NCBI GenBank assembly: GCA_001972305.1
Contig: BDDD01000309.1
Coordinates: 310,001 to 374,000, forward strand
DNA length: 64,000 nucleotides
Direction: 5' to 3'
Source: Cephalotus follicularis
Taxonomy: Eukaryota; Streptophyta; Magnoliopsida; Oxalidales; Cephalotaceae
The position numbers were made by a program, and so were the translations under genes. This document shows, piece by piece, positions 54,556 through 64,000 of the stretch (the stretch's first letter is position 1; every line of letters starts with the position of its first letter). The notes beneath the pieces are model-generated. The model worked only from the letters and a program-made list of their open reading frames with translations, had not been told where the DNA came from and ran no database searches.

Positions 54556-56226
54556 ATGACTCCGAGGAAGAACGCTAACAACTACTCCACAACAGGTGGA
54601 AGCCAACGTACGGCCGGGAACGACCCAGCCCAAATCAGTCAAGTCTCCATGGACGTCGAGCAGGTCTCGGTTACGGGGGAGCAGCTCAATTGTCTGCTCC
54701 AAGGGGTGGAGTGCATTACCGATTTGCTGGTCACTACTTTGGCCAACCAACAGCAGCAAGCCGGACCCGCCCAGCAAGTGGTCCGAGGGGTTTCTGGTCC
54801 CAGCAGACAAGAGGTAGAGACACGGCACCTACAAGGTGCCAGGCGAAACCCGTTGAGGGGAGACGAACTTCCCCTTAGGCGGCCAGGGGACCATGTTCCC
54901 CTGGGGAGGAGACCTGGGATCAACGCATCTCAGCAGGCAGAGTCCTCGACTGCCCGAGATCAACCAAATGATCCTAGGAGAGCGCGTCCTGAGCGCCAGC
55001 CAATGGAGGTGGACCCCCAAGGGGAGGCCAGAGGCGTAGAGCAGGCACCGACGCGCATCAACGCTTCGCGCAGAGAAGGAGCAGAGCGGGCGAGCAGGCA
55101 CGACAACACAGCTGCTGTGGCTGGGGGGTCGCGTGTTTCTAGCAGGGTCAGGAACATCAAAGATATGGAGCAAGCAATGAACAGAAGGCTTGCGGAGGTG
55201 GAGAAAAGGCTCCAAGGAGCCGAGAAGCCGAAGGGATACCTGACGGAGGTGCGCAGCCTCAGCGCCCATCCGTTCATGACAGAGATCATGGCAGAGCGCA
55301 TCCCCAGTGGGTTCTAGCTCCCCATCCTTGACAAATATGACGGGTCCACGGACCCCCTCCAGCATGTCCGCACCTACATCCAAACTATGTTGGTGCACCA
55401 GGCCTCAGACGTCACGCTCTACCGAGGGTTCCCGTCCACACTGACTGGAGCCGCCCAGTCATGGTTTTCGACCCTGGCCCAGAAGTCAGTAGAGGACTTT
55501 GATCAACTCATGGAGCTGTTCGTCACCAAATTCCTCAACAGCACCACGCAGAGGCGGAATGCCACCCATCTGATCAACGTGGTGCAAGGAAGGGACAAGT
55601 CATTAAGGGATTACCTAACCAAGTTCAACAAGGAGTCGCTCACGGTGAAGGACCTGGAGCCATCTTTCGCCATGGCGGCATTAAGCAACGGCTTGAGGAA
55701 CAACTCCTCTTTCACCTTCTCCCTTCTGAAGAGACCCGCCTTGGACATGGAAGACCTGCTGAGGAGGGCAGAGAGATACATCAACGCGGAAGAAGAGATG
55801 GAAGCCAGAAAACAAAAAACCCCCTGGTCGGGCCATCAGGAGGAGAGATAAGGCCATTCTCGAAATGCTCCTGGAAAGAAAGAGAAAAGAAGCGAGAGAA
55901 CGAACCTGACCAAGGACGACCTCAGACACAAGCTCTCTAGGAGGGAGGGCCCAACTCAGGGAGGGGCATCGATCCCATCCTACAACCACTTCGCCCCCCT
56001 CCTAGACACCCATACTAGGATACTGGCCGTGGAGCAGGATAAGGTCCCCATCCAGTGGCCCGAGAAGTTGAGGTCTCTAGTAGAGAGAAAGGACATGGAG
56101 AAATACTGCCGGTACCATTGTGACCATGGACACGATACTGAGGAATGCAGACAACTGAAGAATCAGATTGAGGATCTGATCCGAAGAGGGAATTTACGCA
56201 AGTATGTAGATGGGGACGCTCCCTAG
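54556..56226 (+). pseudogene. Element D gag, ending at a conserved TAG
   Basis: ATG 54556 (MTPRKNANN). Basic and Pro/Gln-rich amino region, capsid-like domain (YDGSTDPLQHVRTYIQTMLV, AAQSWFSTLAQKSVEDFDQL, LRDYLTKFNKESLTVKDLEP) and an RNA-binding motif CRYHCDHGHDTEEC. D-specific stops are TAG 55315-55317 and TAA 55849-55851. The frame then ends at TAG 56224-56226, which occurs in the same place in element A (7458-7460), so this last one is probably the genuine gag end rather than damage. Confidence 0.85.
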
Positions 56227-56890
56227 GGAAGGAGGGAGCAAAGGAGAGAGGAGGCTCCCCGGCAGGAGGAAGAGCTGCAGCAAAAACCCAGGGGTGTTAT
56301 CCACACCATCTCTGGGGGGGTCGCTTCCGGCGGCGACCACAAGAATGGCAGGAAAGCCTACGGGAGGCAGTCCCTGGCGGTGCAGCAGGTCCATCACAGC
56401 AAGAGGCTGAGGACAGGGGGAGACGAGGAGGTCATATCCTTCTCGGAGGCGGACTATGAGGGAGTACGTCTCCCTCACGACGATCCAGTGGTGGTGACCC
56501 TAATGGTGGAGCTCTTCACCATGATAGGATTTTAATTGACAGCGGCAGCTCGACCGATATTCTGTACAAATATGCCTTTGATCAACTCAGGATACCGGTC
56601 CACCAGTTGAAGCCATTGAAGACCCCACTGGTCGGCTTTGCAGGGGAGATGGTCCATCCTCTGGGATCCATTGACCTTTCGGTGGTTGTAGGCACAGCTC
56701 CACGCCAAACCTAGGTGCATATGACTTTCCTGGTGGTTGACACGCCAATCCCATACAATGCTATAATCGGGCGACCAGGGCTGAACCTGATGGAAGCGAT
56801 AGTGTCCACGAGGCACTTACTCATGAAGTTCCCTACGAGGTTTGGTGTGGGAGAAGCCAGAGGAGACCAGCAGGCAGCCAGGCAGTGCTA
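56227..56890 (+). pseudogene. Element D aspartic protease
   Basis: RKAYGRQSLAVQQVHHSKRL, VISFSEADYEGVRLPHDDPV, active site ILIDSGSSTDILYKYAF, then VGFAGEMVHPLGSIDLSVV and [19 protein letters not shown] small deletion just before the active site (near 56523; A has TMKMILIDS) shifts the frame, and TAG 56712-56714 replaces a Gln codon (CAA in A). Confidence 0.82.
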
Positions 56891-58415
56891 CAAGACGTCC
56901 GTTACTGACCAAGGAAAGGACAAGGTGTTTATGGTAGTGAACGTAGAGCTCCACGGGGACATGGAACCCGAGCGGCCACAGCCTGCTGAGGACGTGGTCC
57001 AGGTGCCCCTGGAAGCGGGCGACTCCAAGAGAGTCTTCCAAGTCAGCTCACAGCTCGGAGAGGCAGAGAAGGGGGAATTAATAACATTCCTCCGGGAAAA
57101 CAGAGATCTGTTCGACTGGACGGCGGAGGAAGTTCCTGGCATCAGCCCAAACGTCATGGTTGACAAACTAAGCGTGGATTCGGCCAGGACTCTGACCAGG
57201 CAGAAGAAGAGAAACTTTGCTCCTGAGCGTCAGCTAGCGATAGCCAAGGAGGTGAGCGAGCTGATGCGGGCGGGGTTCATAAGGGAGGTGCACTACTCAG
57301 ACTGGCTGGCAAACCCAGTCCTAGTCAAAAAGGCGAATGGAAAGTGGAGGATGTGCATTGACTTCACCGACCTCAACAAAGCCTGTCCGAAGGATCACTT
57401 CCCCCTTCCAAAGATAGACCAGTTGGTGGATGCAACCTCGGGCTACAGAATGCTGAGCTTCCTGGACGCTTACTCGGGGTATAACCAGATCCCTATGCAT
57501 GAACCTGATGAAAACAAGACAGCTTTTGTCACGGACCGGGGAATGGATTGCTACAAGGTCATGCCCTTCGGTTTAAAGAACGCAGGGGCCACCTACCAAC
57601 GGCTGGTCAACAAGATCTTCAAGCCGCAGATTGGGAGGAACATGGAGGTCTATGTTGATGACATGCTCGTCAAAACTCCGGTCAGGAGCCCCCACATCAA
57701 AGACCTAGAGGAAATGTTCGAGGTGCTAAGAAGATATCACATGAAACTCAACCCTTCTAAGTGCACTTTTGGGGTCACCTCAGGAAAGTTCCTGGGGTTC
57801 ATGGTTTCGGGCAGAGGAATAGAGGCCAACCCAGAGAAGATCTCGGCGGTCCAAGATTTAAGGCCTCCCCAAACCATCAGGGATGTGCAGAAGCTGAGTG
57901 GAAGGATAGCGGCCCTGAGCAGGTTTGTTTCGAAGTCAGCGGAGAAATGCCTCCCGTTCTTTAGGGTGCTAAGGGACCCCAAGGGGTTTTCCTGGTCAGA
58001 TGAATGCCAAGCAGCCTTTGACAAGTTGAAGGAGTACCTGGATTCCCCGCCCCTGATCTCAAAGCCTAAGGACGGGAAAGACTTGTATTTGTACCTTGTG
58101 GCCGCCCCGGGCGCAGTGAGTGCAGTGCTGGTCAGAGAGGAAGAGAAGGTTCAAAGGCTAGTGTACTATGTGAGCAAGGCGTTAAATGATGCTGAGGGGA
58201 GGTACCCGGAGGTGGAGAAGTTCGCCTACGCTTTGATCATCGCAGCCCGGAAGTTAAGGCCGTACTTTCAAGCCCATACAATCAAAGTTCTGACGGACAA
58301 GCCGCTCAAGCAAGTTCTCGCGAAGCCTGACACCTCGAGCAGACTAATTAAGTGGTCAGTCGAGCTAGGCGAATATGATGTGAAGTTCGAAGCCAGACCA
58401 GCGATCAAGTCATAG
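56891..58415 (+). pseudogene. Element D reverse transcriptase and RNase H
   Basis: An uninterrupted stretch of the 566-codon frame 56715-58415. [71 protein letters not shown], catalytic [28 protein letters not shown]. The RNase H-like region has [20 protein letters not shown] and [20 protein letters not shown], with weak catalytic residues as usual in Tat elements. It ends at TAG 58413-58415 where A has CAG (Gln), so that stop is a recent change. Confidence 0.88.
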
Positions 58416-59030
58416 TTCCTGGCTGACTTTGTTGGAGATAATACACCCACAGAGTGTATGGAGGAGAACCCCTCCGAGAGCGAGAGGGAAAGCTGGAAGT
58501 TATCAGTGGATGGCTCTTCCTGCATCACGGGCAGTGGTACAGGGGTGCTACTGGTGAGTCCAAGTGGGTGGACGTTGGAGTATGCTCTGAGGTTTGGCTT
58601 CAAAGCCACAAACAACGAAGCTGAATGGGAAGCTCTTATAGCCAGGCTGACAATTACGAAGCATTTAGAGGTGCAGATGATAGAAGCCTCCAGTGATTCT
58701 CAGCTAGTGGTTGGTCTGGCCTGCGGGGAGTACGAGCCCCGGGAGGATTCAATGGCAAAGTACTTATCACACTTCCAGAATTTGAAGCCGACCTTTGAAG
58801 TTCTCAGAGTTACGAAGATACCCAGGGCAGAAAATGCCCGAGCAGACCAGCTGTCAAAACTAGCCACTGGAGGAGAGTTAGAGAAGAATCAGACCATGCT
58901 GATAGATTACCTGGACAGGCCCACCATCACCGGGGTAGATGTGATGGACAATGACTTACCCAAGGAGCCAAACTGGATGACACAGTTAGTTAACTGGCTA
59001 AGGGATGGGAGTTTACCCGAGGACCCCGTA
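58416..59030 (+). pseudogene. Element D second (archaeal-type) RNase H
   Basis: WKLSVDGSSCITGSGTGVLL (first Asp), TNNEAEWEALIARLTITKHL (Glu), IEASSDSQLVVGLACGEYEP (Asp) and ARADQLSKLATGGELEKNQT. Tat elements are thought to have gained this domain and let the original RNase H decay. The frame continues open into integrase. Confidence 0.85.
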
Positions 59031-60209
59031 GAGGCAAGAAAACTGGTGTACAGGGCGAACAGATTTCAGCTCCGTGATGGGATCCTTTACAAAATGTCCT
59101 TTTCGTTCCCCTGGCTGAGATGCCTACCTCCCCTGGAGGCTGATTACGCTCTGAGGGAGGTCCATGAAGGAGTGTGCGGCAACCATACAGGGGGCAAGAT
59201 GTTGTCCCACAAGTTGCTAAGGCAAGGCTATTATTGGCCAACTTTTCACCAAGACGTCGTCGATTTTGTGAGGAGATGCGACAAGTGTCAGAGGAATGCA
59301 AACATAAGCAGAAGACCTTCTCAACCTCTGACGTCTATAATGGCCCCCTGACCCTTCGTACAATGGGGGATAGATTTCGTAGGACCACTTCCGATGGCCA
59401 CAGGCCAGAGGAAGTTCCTCATTGTAGCAGTGGATTATTTTACCAAGTGGGTAGAGGCGGAACCCCTGGCCACCATCACAGAGAAGAACACCGAAAGCTT
59501 CATGTGGAAGTCCATCATCTGCAGGTTCGGAGTCCCCAGGATAATAGTTTCAGATAATGGGAAACAGTTTGACTGCCAGGCTTTCCGTGACTTTTGCCAA
59601 GAGTGGAGGATAGAGCATAGGCTCGCCTCTATGGCCTACCCCCAGAGCAATGGCCAAGCAGAGGTAATAAACAGAGAAATCATCTCGGGCTTGAAGAAGC
59701 GCCTTGAAGACGGCAAAGGAAGATGGATTGAGGAGCTACCAAGTGTTTTGTGGGCGTATAGAACTACTCCTCGGACCACGACTGGGGAGTCCCTATTCAG
59801 TCTTTGCTTCGGAGCGGAGGCCATGATACCGGTGGAGATTAGTGTCCAGTCACCAAGGGTTGTGTACTTCATAGAGCAGAACAATGAAGAAGGGCTTAGA
59901 TGCGTCCTTGATCTGGTAGGAGAGCTCAGAGACAAAGCCGCCATCAGAGTCGCGGCTTACCAACAAAGGGTGAGCCGTTATTACAACAAGAGGGTGAGCC
60001 CCAGACCACTAAGGCAAGGAGATCCGGTCCTACGCAACTTAGCAATTTTAGACCTGACCGGTACTAGAGGAAAGCTAGCCCCCACCTGGGAGGGGCCATA
60101 CAAGATCCAGAGAGTACTCCGGCCAGGAACATTCAAACTTGAAACTCTGGGGGGTAGGGAGATCGCCAGAGCTTGGAATGCCGAGCATCTGAGGAAATAC
60201 TACCAATAG
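59031..60209 (+). pseudogene. Element D integrase
   Basis: Zinc-binding HEGVCGNHTGGKMLSHKLLR and RRCDKCQRNA. Core VAVDYFTKWVEAEP (Asp), VSDNGKQFDCQAFRDFCQEW (Asp), YPQSNGQAEVINREIISGLK (Glu). Carboxy part RQGDPVLRNLAILDLTGTRG and WNAEHLRKYYQ, stop 60207-60209. One stop, TGA 59349-59351, replaces the Trp codon of APWPFVQWGIDF (A keeps TGG). The stop codon lies only 20 bp from the stop of the oppositely oriented gene. Confidence 0.88.
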
Positions 60210-60228
60210 TTGTTAAATGTATACGAAC

Positions 60229-62824
60229 TCAGGAAATAAAGCAGACTTTTTCTTCAACTATTCCTTCAAAAATTGTATTCAAGACTATAGTTCCAAGTTT
60301 GCAAGGGGCCGGAGGTCCAATGTTCATGTCCTTAAACCTGATGTCGTGACCGTTGGGTGACCAGTGGGGACCCTGAGCTTGACTCTGCTCCTCGTCAAAG
60401 GCTTTGAAGGCCTCGTCCTCGGCCTCTTTGACGCCCTCCGGAATGAAGTCGTACTCAGCTACGGAAGGGCCACAGACGAAGGACCCCAGTGGGAGGTCTG
60501 GAAAGCACTCCACCATACTCCGGCAGGTGTAGTACCCCCGGAAAAAATTGGTTGAGGATTTCTTCAAAACCTCACGGTTGAAGTCCTCGGAGGCTTTGTA
60601 GAGCTCCACGGCCTGGTCCATTGAGTCCCGGTACTCTGCCGAGGCTTTGAAGTCCAGGACAGCCCTCTCCGCAGTGGCTCTGACCCTGGCGTCTCCAAGC
60701 TCTTGACACTTGGCCAGCTGGCTGCTCAGAGCCTCCACCCTGCCGTCGAGCCCATCCGCCCACTCTGCCATGGCATTTTTGAGCCCCTTTTCCCTCCGGG
60801 CCTCCTGCACGACCTCCTCTATCTCAGCCGCCAGCTTTTCCTGGGCCCCCAGTACCTCCTCCAGCTGGGCGCGAGCCGCGACCAGAGATCTGCCCAGCTC
60901 GGCGTTCTCGGCCCCCAGTTGCTCGTTCAGGCTGGACTCCTGGTCGGTCTTCTCCATCAAGAGATGGGCGTTGACCATAGTCTGTGAAAAAGAGAACGCG
61001 TCAGTACAGGTTCGACAAAAAGATTCAAGTCCAAAGAAGAAGGTCAAAGACAGGTGGGCTTACCCGTTCGCAGCACTGGAAGATGTTGGTCCAAAGCTGG
61101 CCTACCGTCCACTCCTCCCTCAGCCCCGCCTCGTAAGGGAACATGCCTGCCCGGCCCAGCTCCGCAGCGACCCCCGGCGTCCTCAGGCACACCCCTGCAT
61201 GCCCAAACTCTCCCAGAATATCCCTCACCTGCGCGAGCTCCGCGGTGGGATAGGGATGGTCGGGATCGCACAGGCGCCGTTCGACGGCCTCGCCCTCGGG
61301 GGCCTTCCCTTTCTCAGTCCGTGGCCTCTTCGTGGGACGGCCCAGCTCCCCGTCAGACATGGGCTCCCTGGCGGGGGCGTCCCAGACTTCTCTTATAGCT
61401 GTGGCCCCTTCAGCACATCTTGACTCAGCGTTCCTCACCGCCTCGGCGACACGCGCCTCCTCGGCTGCCCGGGCCCTCGCAGCCCTGGCCTCCCTTTCCT
61501 TCGTAGCCAAGGCCGCCGCGGCCCTGGCCTCCATGGCCGCCGCCGCCCTTGCCTCCCTAGCCTCCCTCTCCGCAGCATCACTGGCCACCCTAGCCTCCGC
61601 GGATATGGTTTGGGGAAACTCCTCTAGCCTTGCCCTTGCCTCGGCCTGCCTGGCCGCCCTCCTCTCTGCCGCCCTCCGCGACTTCTCCAGGGCCTTCCGC
61701 CTCCGTTCCGCATCCCTCCTCTGCGTCTTGGGGTCCTTTGCGCAGACTTGTTCGCGCCCAGCCCTGAGCAGGTCTATAGTAGAGTCCTGGCATGCCATCC
61801 CTGCACAGACAAAGAAGGAAACAGTTAGAAACTTTGAAAGAAAAAGGTCCCAGTGCATGCACAAAAAACAAACTAGCCCTAGGGGAAACATAGTACGACT
61901 CTCTCCTTGCGGGGCCGCGGAGGAAGCAGCTCCACCATGGCTGTCCTGCTCTCCCTCTCTCTGCACCCCCATGGGCTCCTCCTCGGCCTCCAGCTCCAGA
62001 CTAACCCTGCGGCCTACAGACATGCTCAGCCCATGCCGACGTAGATGGTCTTCGGACACGACTTTCAGCACGTTTTCTGGCTCAAGGGCCGAGAGCCTCC
62101 TCAAGTCCGCCGCCTCCTCCCTGGTCAGGAAAGACCTCTGGTTCAGGCGTCCGGTGTCTAGAGAGTCTGCCCAAGGGCAGGGCGTGAAGCCGGGGAGGTT
62201 CTTGACCAGGAAGTACTTCTCCCTCCAGCGCTTGATTGACTTGGTGTTCTCTGCCAGCAGTTTAGGGCGGCTCATACGCGACTTGAAGTGGAAGCCGCGC
62301 TTCTTCAGAGTAGGAGCCACGATATGGAACTCCTTGAACAATCCAATGGTGGGCACCGCCCCCGCTTCAAGGCACCGCACGAGGAACCCCATGATAAACC
62401 CCCAGGACTGAGCTTGCAGCATGGAGGGATGGATCTGGTAATGCCTAAGGACGGTGATAGCGAACGGAGGCAGGGGGAGCCTCAGTCCGTGCTCCAAGGC
62501 GTCTTGGAACACCACGAAATGCCCCGGCTGGTTCACTGTAGTGGACCGGGGGTCAGCTGGGATCTCCAAGTCCAGCCCACCAGGGATGGCGTACTCCTTG
62601 GATAGCTGCGCTAGTTTGTGTAGGCGCATGGTGGACTCTTCAAAGTCCGTCCGGAAGACCTGGACTTCGGCCCTGGTGGCCTCAACGTTGGGGTTCCCGG
62701 CGGCGGAGGCCCCCATCTCCACCTCCATATCTAGGGGCCGGACAGCCACTGTTACTCCCGTGGACGCACGAGGGACCGGCTCAGGGCCCCCGAGGAGTCT
62801 TTTTGTTTGCTTCGTTCTCGCCAT
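60229..62824 (-). CDS. Opposite-strand spliced gene of element D (gypsy-type-transposon-domain protein)
   Basis: Three exons: 62824-61897, 61800-61064, 60981-60229. Introns 61896-61801 (C/GTACTATG...TCTGTGCAG/GG, 96 nt) and 61063-60982 (CGG/GTAAGCC...TTTTTCACAG/AC, 82 nt) restore one frame of about 805 residues with no stop. I start at ATG 62824 (MARTKQTKRLLGG) because element A has the equivalent MARVKHTARQ while the sequence upstream is not conserved; an in-frame ATG at 62866 would add 14 residues. Exon 1 has the PF04195-like domain (FVVFQDALEHGLRLPLPPFA, HPSMLQAQSWGFIMGFLVRC). Exon 2 is an Ala/Arg/Glu coiled coil with the NLS-like RPTKRPRTEKGK. Exon 3 is coiled coil. A nuclear chromatin or accessory role is possible but unproven. 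Confidence 0.75.
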
Positions 62825-62983
62825 AGGGTTGCCAGAGAGAGAGGACGAGGAGGATGAGGTGGTCATGGATAGTTTAAACAGGAGAAGGGGTGAACAGAGA
62901 TGGGCTCACCTTAGTTCTTGCGTTAGAGGGAAGATGAAGGTTGAAGATTCGAAGGTCAAAATATTTTTCTTTCTCTCTCTATA

Positions 62984-63043
62984 GCTCTTAGGGTTTGAGA
63001 ATGCGTAAAGAGAACCCTTGGAGAAGGAAGGGGTATTTAAAGG
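62984..63043 (-). promoter_or_regulatory. Putative promoter of element D's opposite-strand gene
   Basis: On the minus strand CCTTTAAATACC (63043-63032) is followed by TCTCTTTACGC (about 63013-63003), then AAACCCTAAGAGC (about 62996-62984), which contains the telo-box AAACCCTAA typical of plant 5' leaders. The first two blocks have identical spacing in element A. The start codon lies about 180 bp downstream. Confidence 0.55.
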
Positions 63044-63139
63044 CCCCCAGGGCGAATCTGGACCGTGGATCCCATGGACCATCAAGGGTGGAGATCCCCC
63101 TGTCAGTTCGGGGGTGGTTAACGAGGGATCATGCGCTGG

Positions 63140-63345
63140 CATCGAAATGTCAAGCATTTAAGGTCTCGAAGGGACACGCGTAGGCATCGAGACGTCAGGC
63201 ATTTAAGGTCTCGAAGGGACACGAGCATGCATCGAGACGTCAGGCATTTAAAGTCTCGAAGGGACACGCGCAGGCATCGAGACGTCAAGCGTTTAAGGTC
63301 TCAAAGGGACTTGCGCAGGCATCGAAGCGTCAGGCATCCAAAATT
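63140..63345. repeat. 45-bp tandem repeat, about 4.6 copies, with GACGTC
   Basis: CATCGAGACGTCAGGCATTT starts or near-starts recur at 63140, 63185, 63230, 63275 and 63320. Each unit holds a GACGTC or variant and a TCTCGAAGGGACACG block. It lies just upstream of the opposite-strand gene's promoter. Confidence 0.9.
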
Positions 63346-63479
63346 AACGGCGTGATGATGAGCATTAAGTGAAGAGGGGTGGCTCGAGGAGACACCTGTC
63401 ACACCCTACCTCATTAACGGTTGGGGTAGTTTGCTAGACTTGGACATAGTTCACCCAACACAGGAACCTAGCAAGGTCC

Positions 63480-63750
63480 CACAAGCCAGCCCAGGAGGGG
63501 TCCTCAGCCCGGTCTCCTCCCTTCACCTGGTCAGCCCAGGCAGGTCCTGCACGCCAGCCCAGGAGGGGTCCCCAGCCCGGTCTCATCCCTTCACCCGGTC
63601 AGCCCAGGCAGGTTCAGCACGCCAACCCAGGAGGGGTCCTCAGCCCGGTCTATCCACTCACCTGGTTAGCCAAGGCAAGCTCCGCACGTCAGCCTAGGAG
63701 GGGTCCCCAGCCCGGTCTCTTCTCTTCACCTGGTCAGCCCAGGCAAGTCC
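63480..63750. repeat. 68-bp tandem repeat, 4 copies, next to the polypurine tract
   Basis: AGGAGGGGTCC recurs at 63493, 63561, 63629 and 63696 within a unit containing CAGCCCGGTCT and TTCACC(T/C)GGT(C/T)AGCC. GC-rich. Tandem repeats in the 3' region of Tat elements are known as a source of satellites. Confidence 0.88.
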
Positions 63751-63848
63751 AGTTAGCCGACCCGCGGGAGATCTTCCCCCGAGGAATACTCCCGGTCCCG
63801 TTTCGTCAACTCTGCTCCCCCTCCTCTGCCACGGCCAGAGAAGCAGGA

Positions 63849-64000
63849 CCAGGGGGGTATGATATGGGGAAAAATCCCTTATAAGCCTAATCACACGAGT
63901 CAGGAGAGGAGGACAACAGCTGTCCTCCCAGGGAATGAGAGCATGCAGTATATATCTTGTCATCAATCAAGGAAAAGGTCTCCCCAAACAGTCTGACACG
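63849..64000 (+). repeat. Polypurine tract and start of element D 3' LTR
   Basis: CCAGGGGGGTA (63849-63859) precedes TGATATGGGGAAAAATCCC at 63860. The first 141 bases of the LTR are in the window. Confidence 0.92.

Larger units (their letters stand above)
53864..64000 (+). mobile_element. Tat-lineage Ty3/gypsy retrotransposon D (3' LTR cut by window end)
   Basis: 5' LTR 53864-54510, primer site, gag-pol on plus (54556-60209), an oppositely oriented spliced gene (62824-60229), two sets of tandem repeats (63140-63345, 63480-63750), polypurine tract and the start of the 3' LTR at 63860. The first 141 bases of the two LTRs differ at 7 positions by my count. The second RNase H and the TTGGCACCGTCTGTGGG primer site place it in the Tat clade. 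Confidence 0.93.

Noticed and set aside
56224-56226. Counting this TAG as decay of element D
   Set aside because: Element A has TAG at the same codon, so it is more likely the natural gag end.
61332-62411. Long 359-codon plus-strand frame
   Set aside because: It is the complement of the high-GC antisense gene exon; the minus strand has the domain match and splice signals.
63140-63345. Regular repeat array that could recall a CRISPR
   Set aside because: Units are contiguous without unique spacers, and the setting is a plant retrotransposon.
63131-63355. Arg-rich 74-codon frame
   Set aside because: It is the translation of the 45-bp tandem repeat (period divisible by 3), so repeat units stay open by chance.

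Overview
The window is nuclear DNA of a flowering plant. The evidence is two plant-type genes with GT-AG introns and a dense nest of plant LTR retrotransposons (Ty3/gypsy Tat and Tekay/Del, Ty1/copia Sirevirus and a small copia). There is also a PIF/Harbinger transposase fragment, Mutator-type MITEs and a tRNA-derived SINE. I cannot name the species. Nothing bacterial, organellar or CRISPR-like was seen.

Layout. 1-1465: the 5' end of a minus-strand Tat element. 1466-3770: AT-rich DNA with a PIF transposase remnant, a protein-kinase fragment and a MITE with an 11-bp target duplication. 3771-4985: a two-exon RBR-type E3 ubiquitin ligase gene, the best host-gene candidate. 5257-35389: one Tat insertion (element A, target duplication CTTAT) expanded to 30 kb by insertions inside it. 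Its RT is interrupted by a left-truncated solo LTR (element C, about 8640-27456). C holds a Tekay chromovirus (element B, 11806-27354). The 5' LTR of B holds a Sirevirus (13338-22099, target duplication GGCTG). The integrase of A is separately split by a solo LTR (29616-30454, target duplication GTCAT). 35781-36323: the 3' exons of an RPB8 RNA-polymerase subunit gene on the minus strand, apparently decayed. A therefore landed between the 3' ends of two convergent genes. 36324-46341: LTR debris, a foldback MITE, a truncated minus-strand LTR with its primer-binding site, and a solo LTR inside another solo LTR (target duplications ATGTC and GATAG). 46427-47494: a non-autonomous Mutator-like element with a 9-bp duplication. 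47712-53578: a complete but decayed copia element carrying a SINE in its leader. 53864-64000: a nearly complete Tat element (D) whose 3' LTR runs off the window.

How the parts work together. Tat elements D and A have the same plan. It is LTR, primer site, gag, a conserved in-frame UAG, protease-RT-RNase H, a second RNase H, integrase, then a gene on the opposite strand, tandem repeats, polypurine tract and LTR. The opposite-strand gene has its own promoter-like block and two introns, and encodes a protein of the gypsy-type-transposon (PF04195-like) family. In D it is fully open (about 805 residues after splicing) although D's gag-pol has five element-specific stops and a frameshift. In both copies the likely start reads MAR(T/V)K(Q/H)T(K/A)R, close to the histone H3 tail.

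The second cross-cutting signal is a cluster of short palindromes (core GACRTCGAYGTC) found in LTRs of at least three unrelated families, with related TCGACG arrays in others. All family and domain calls are by eye; no database search was possible.
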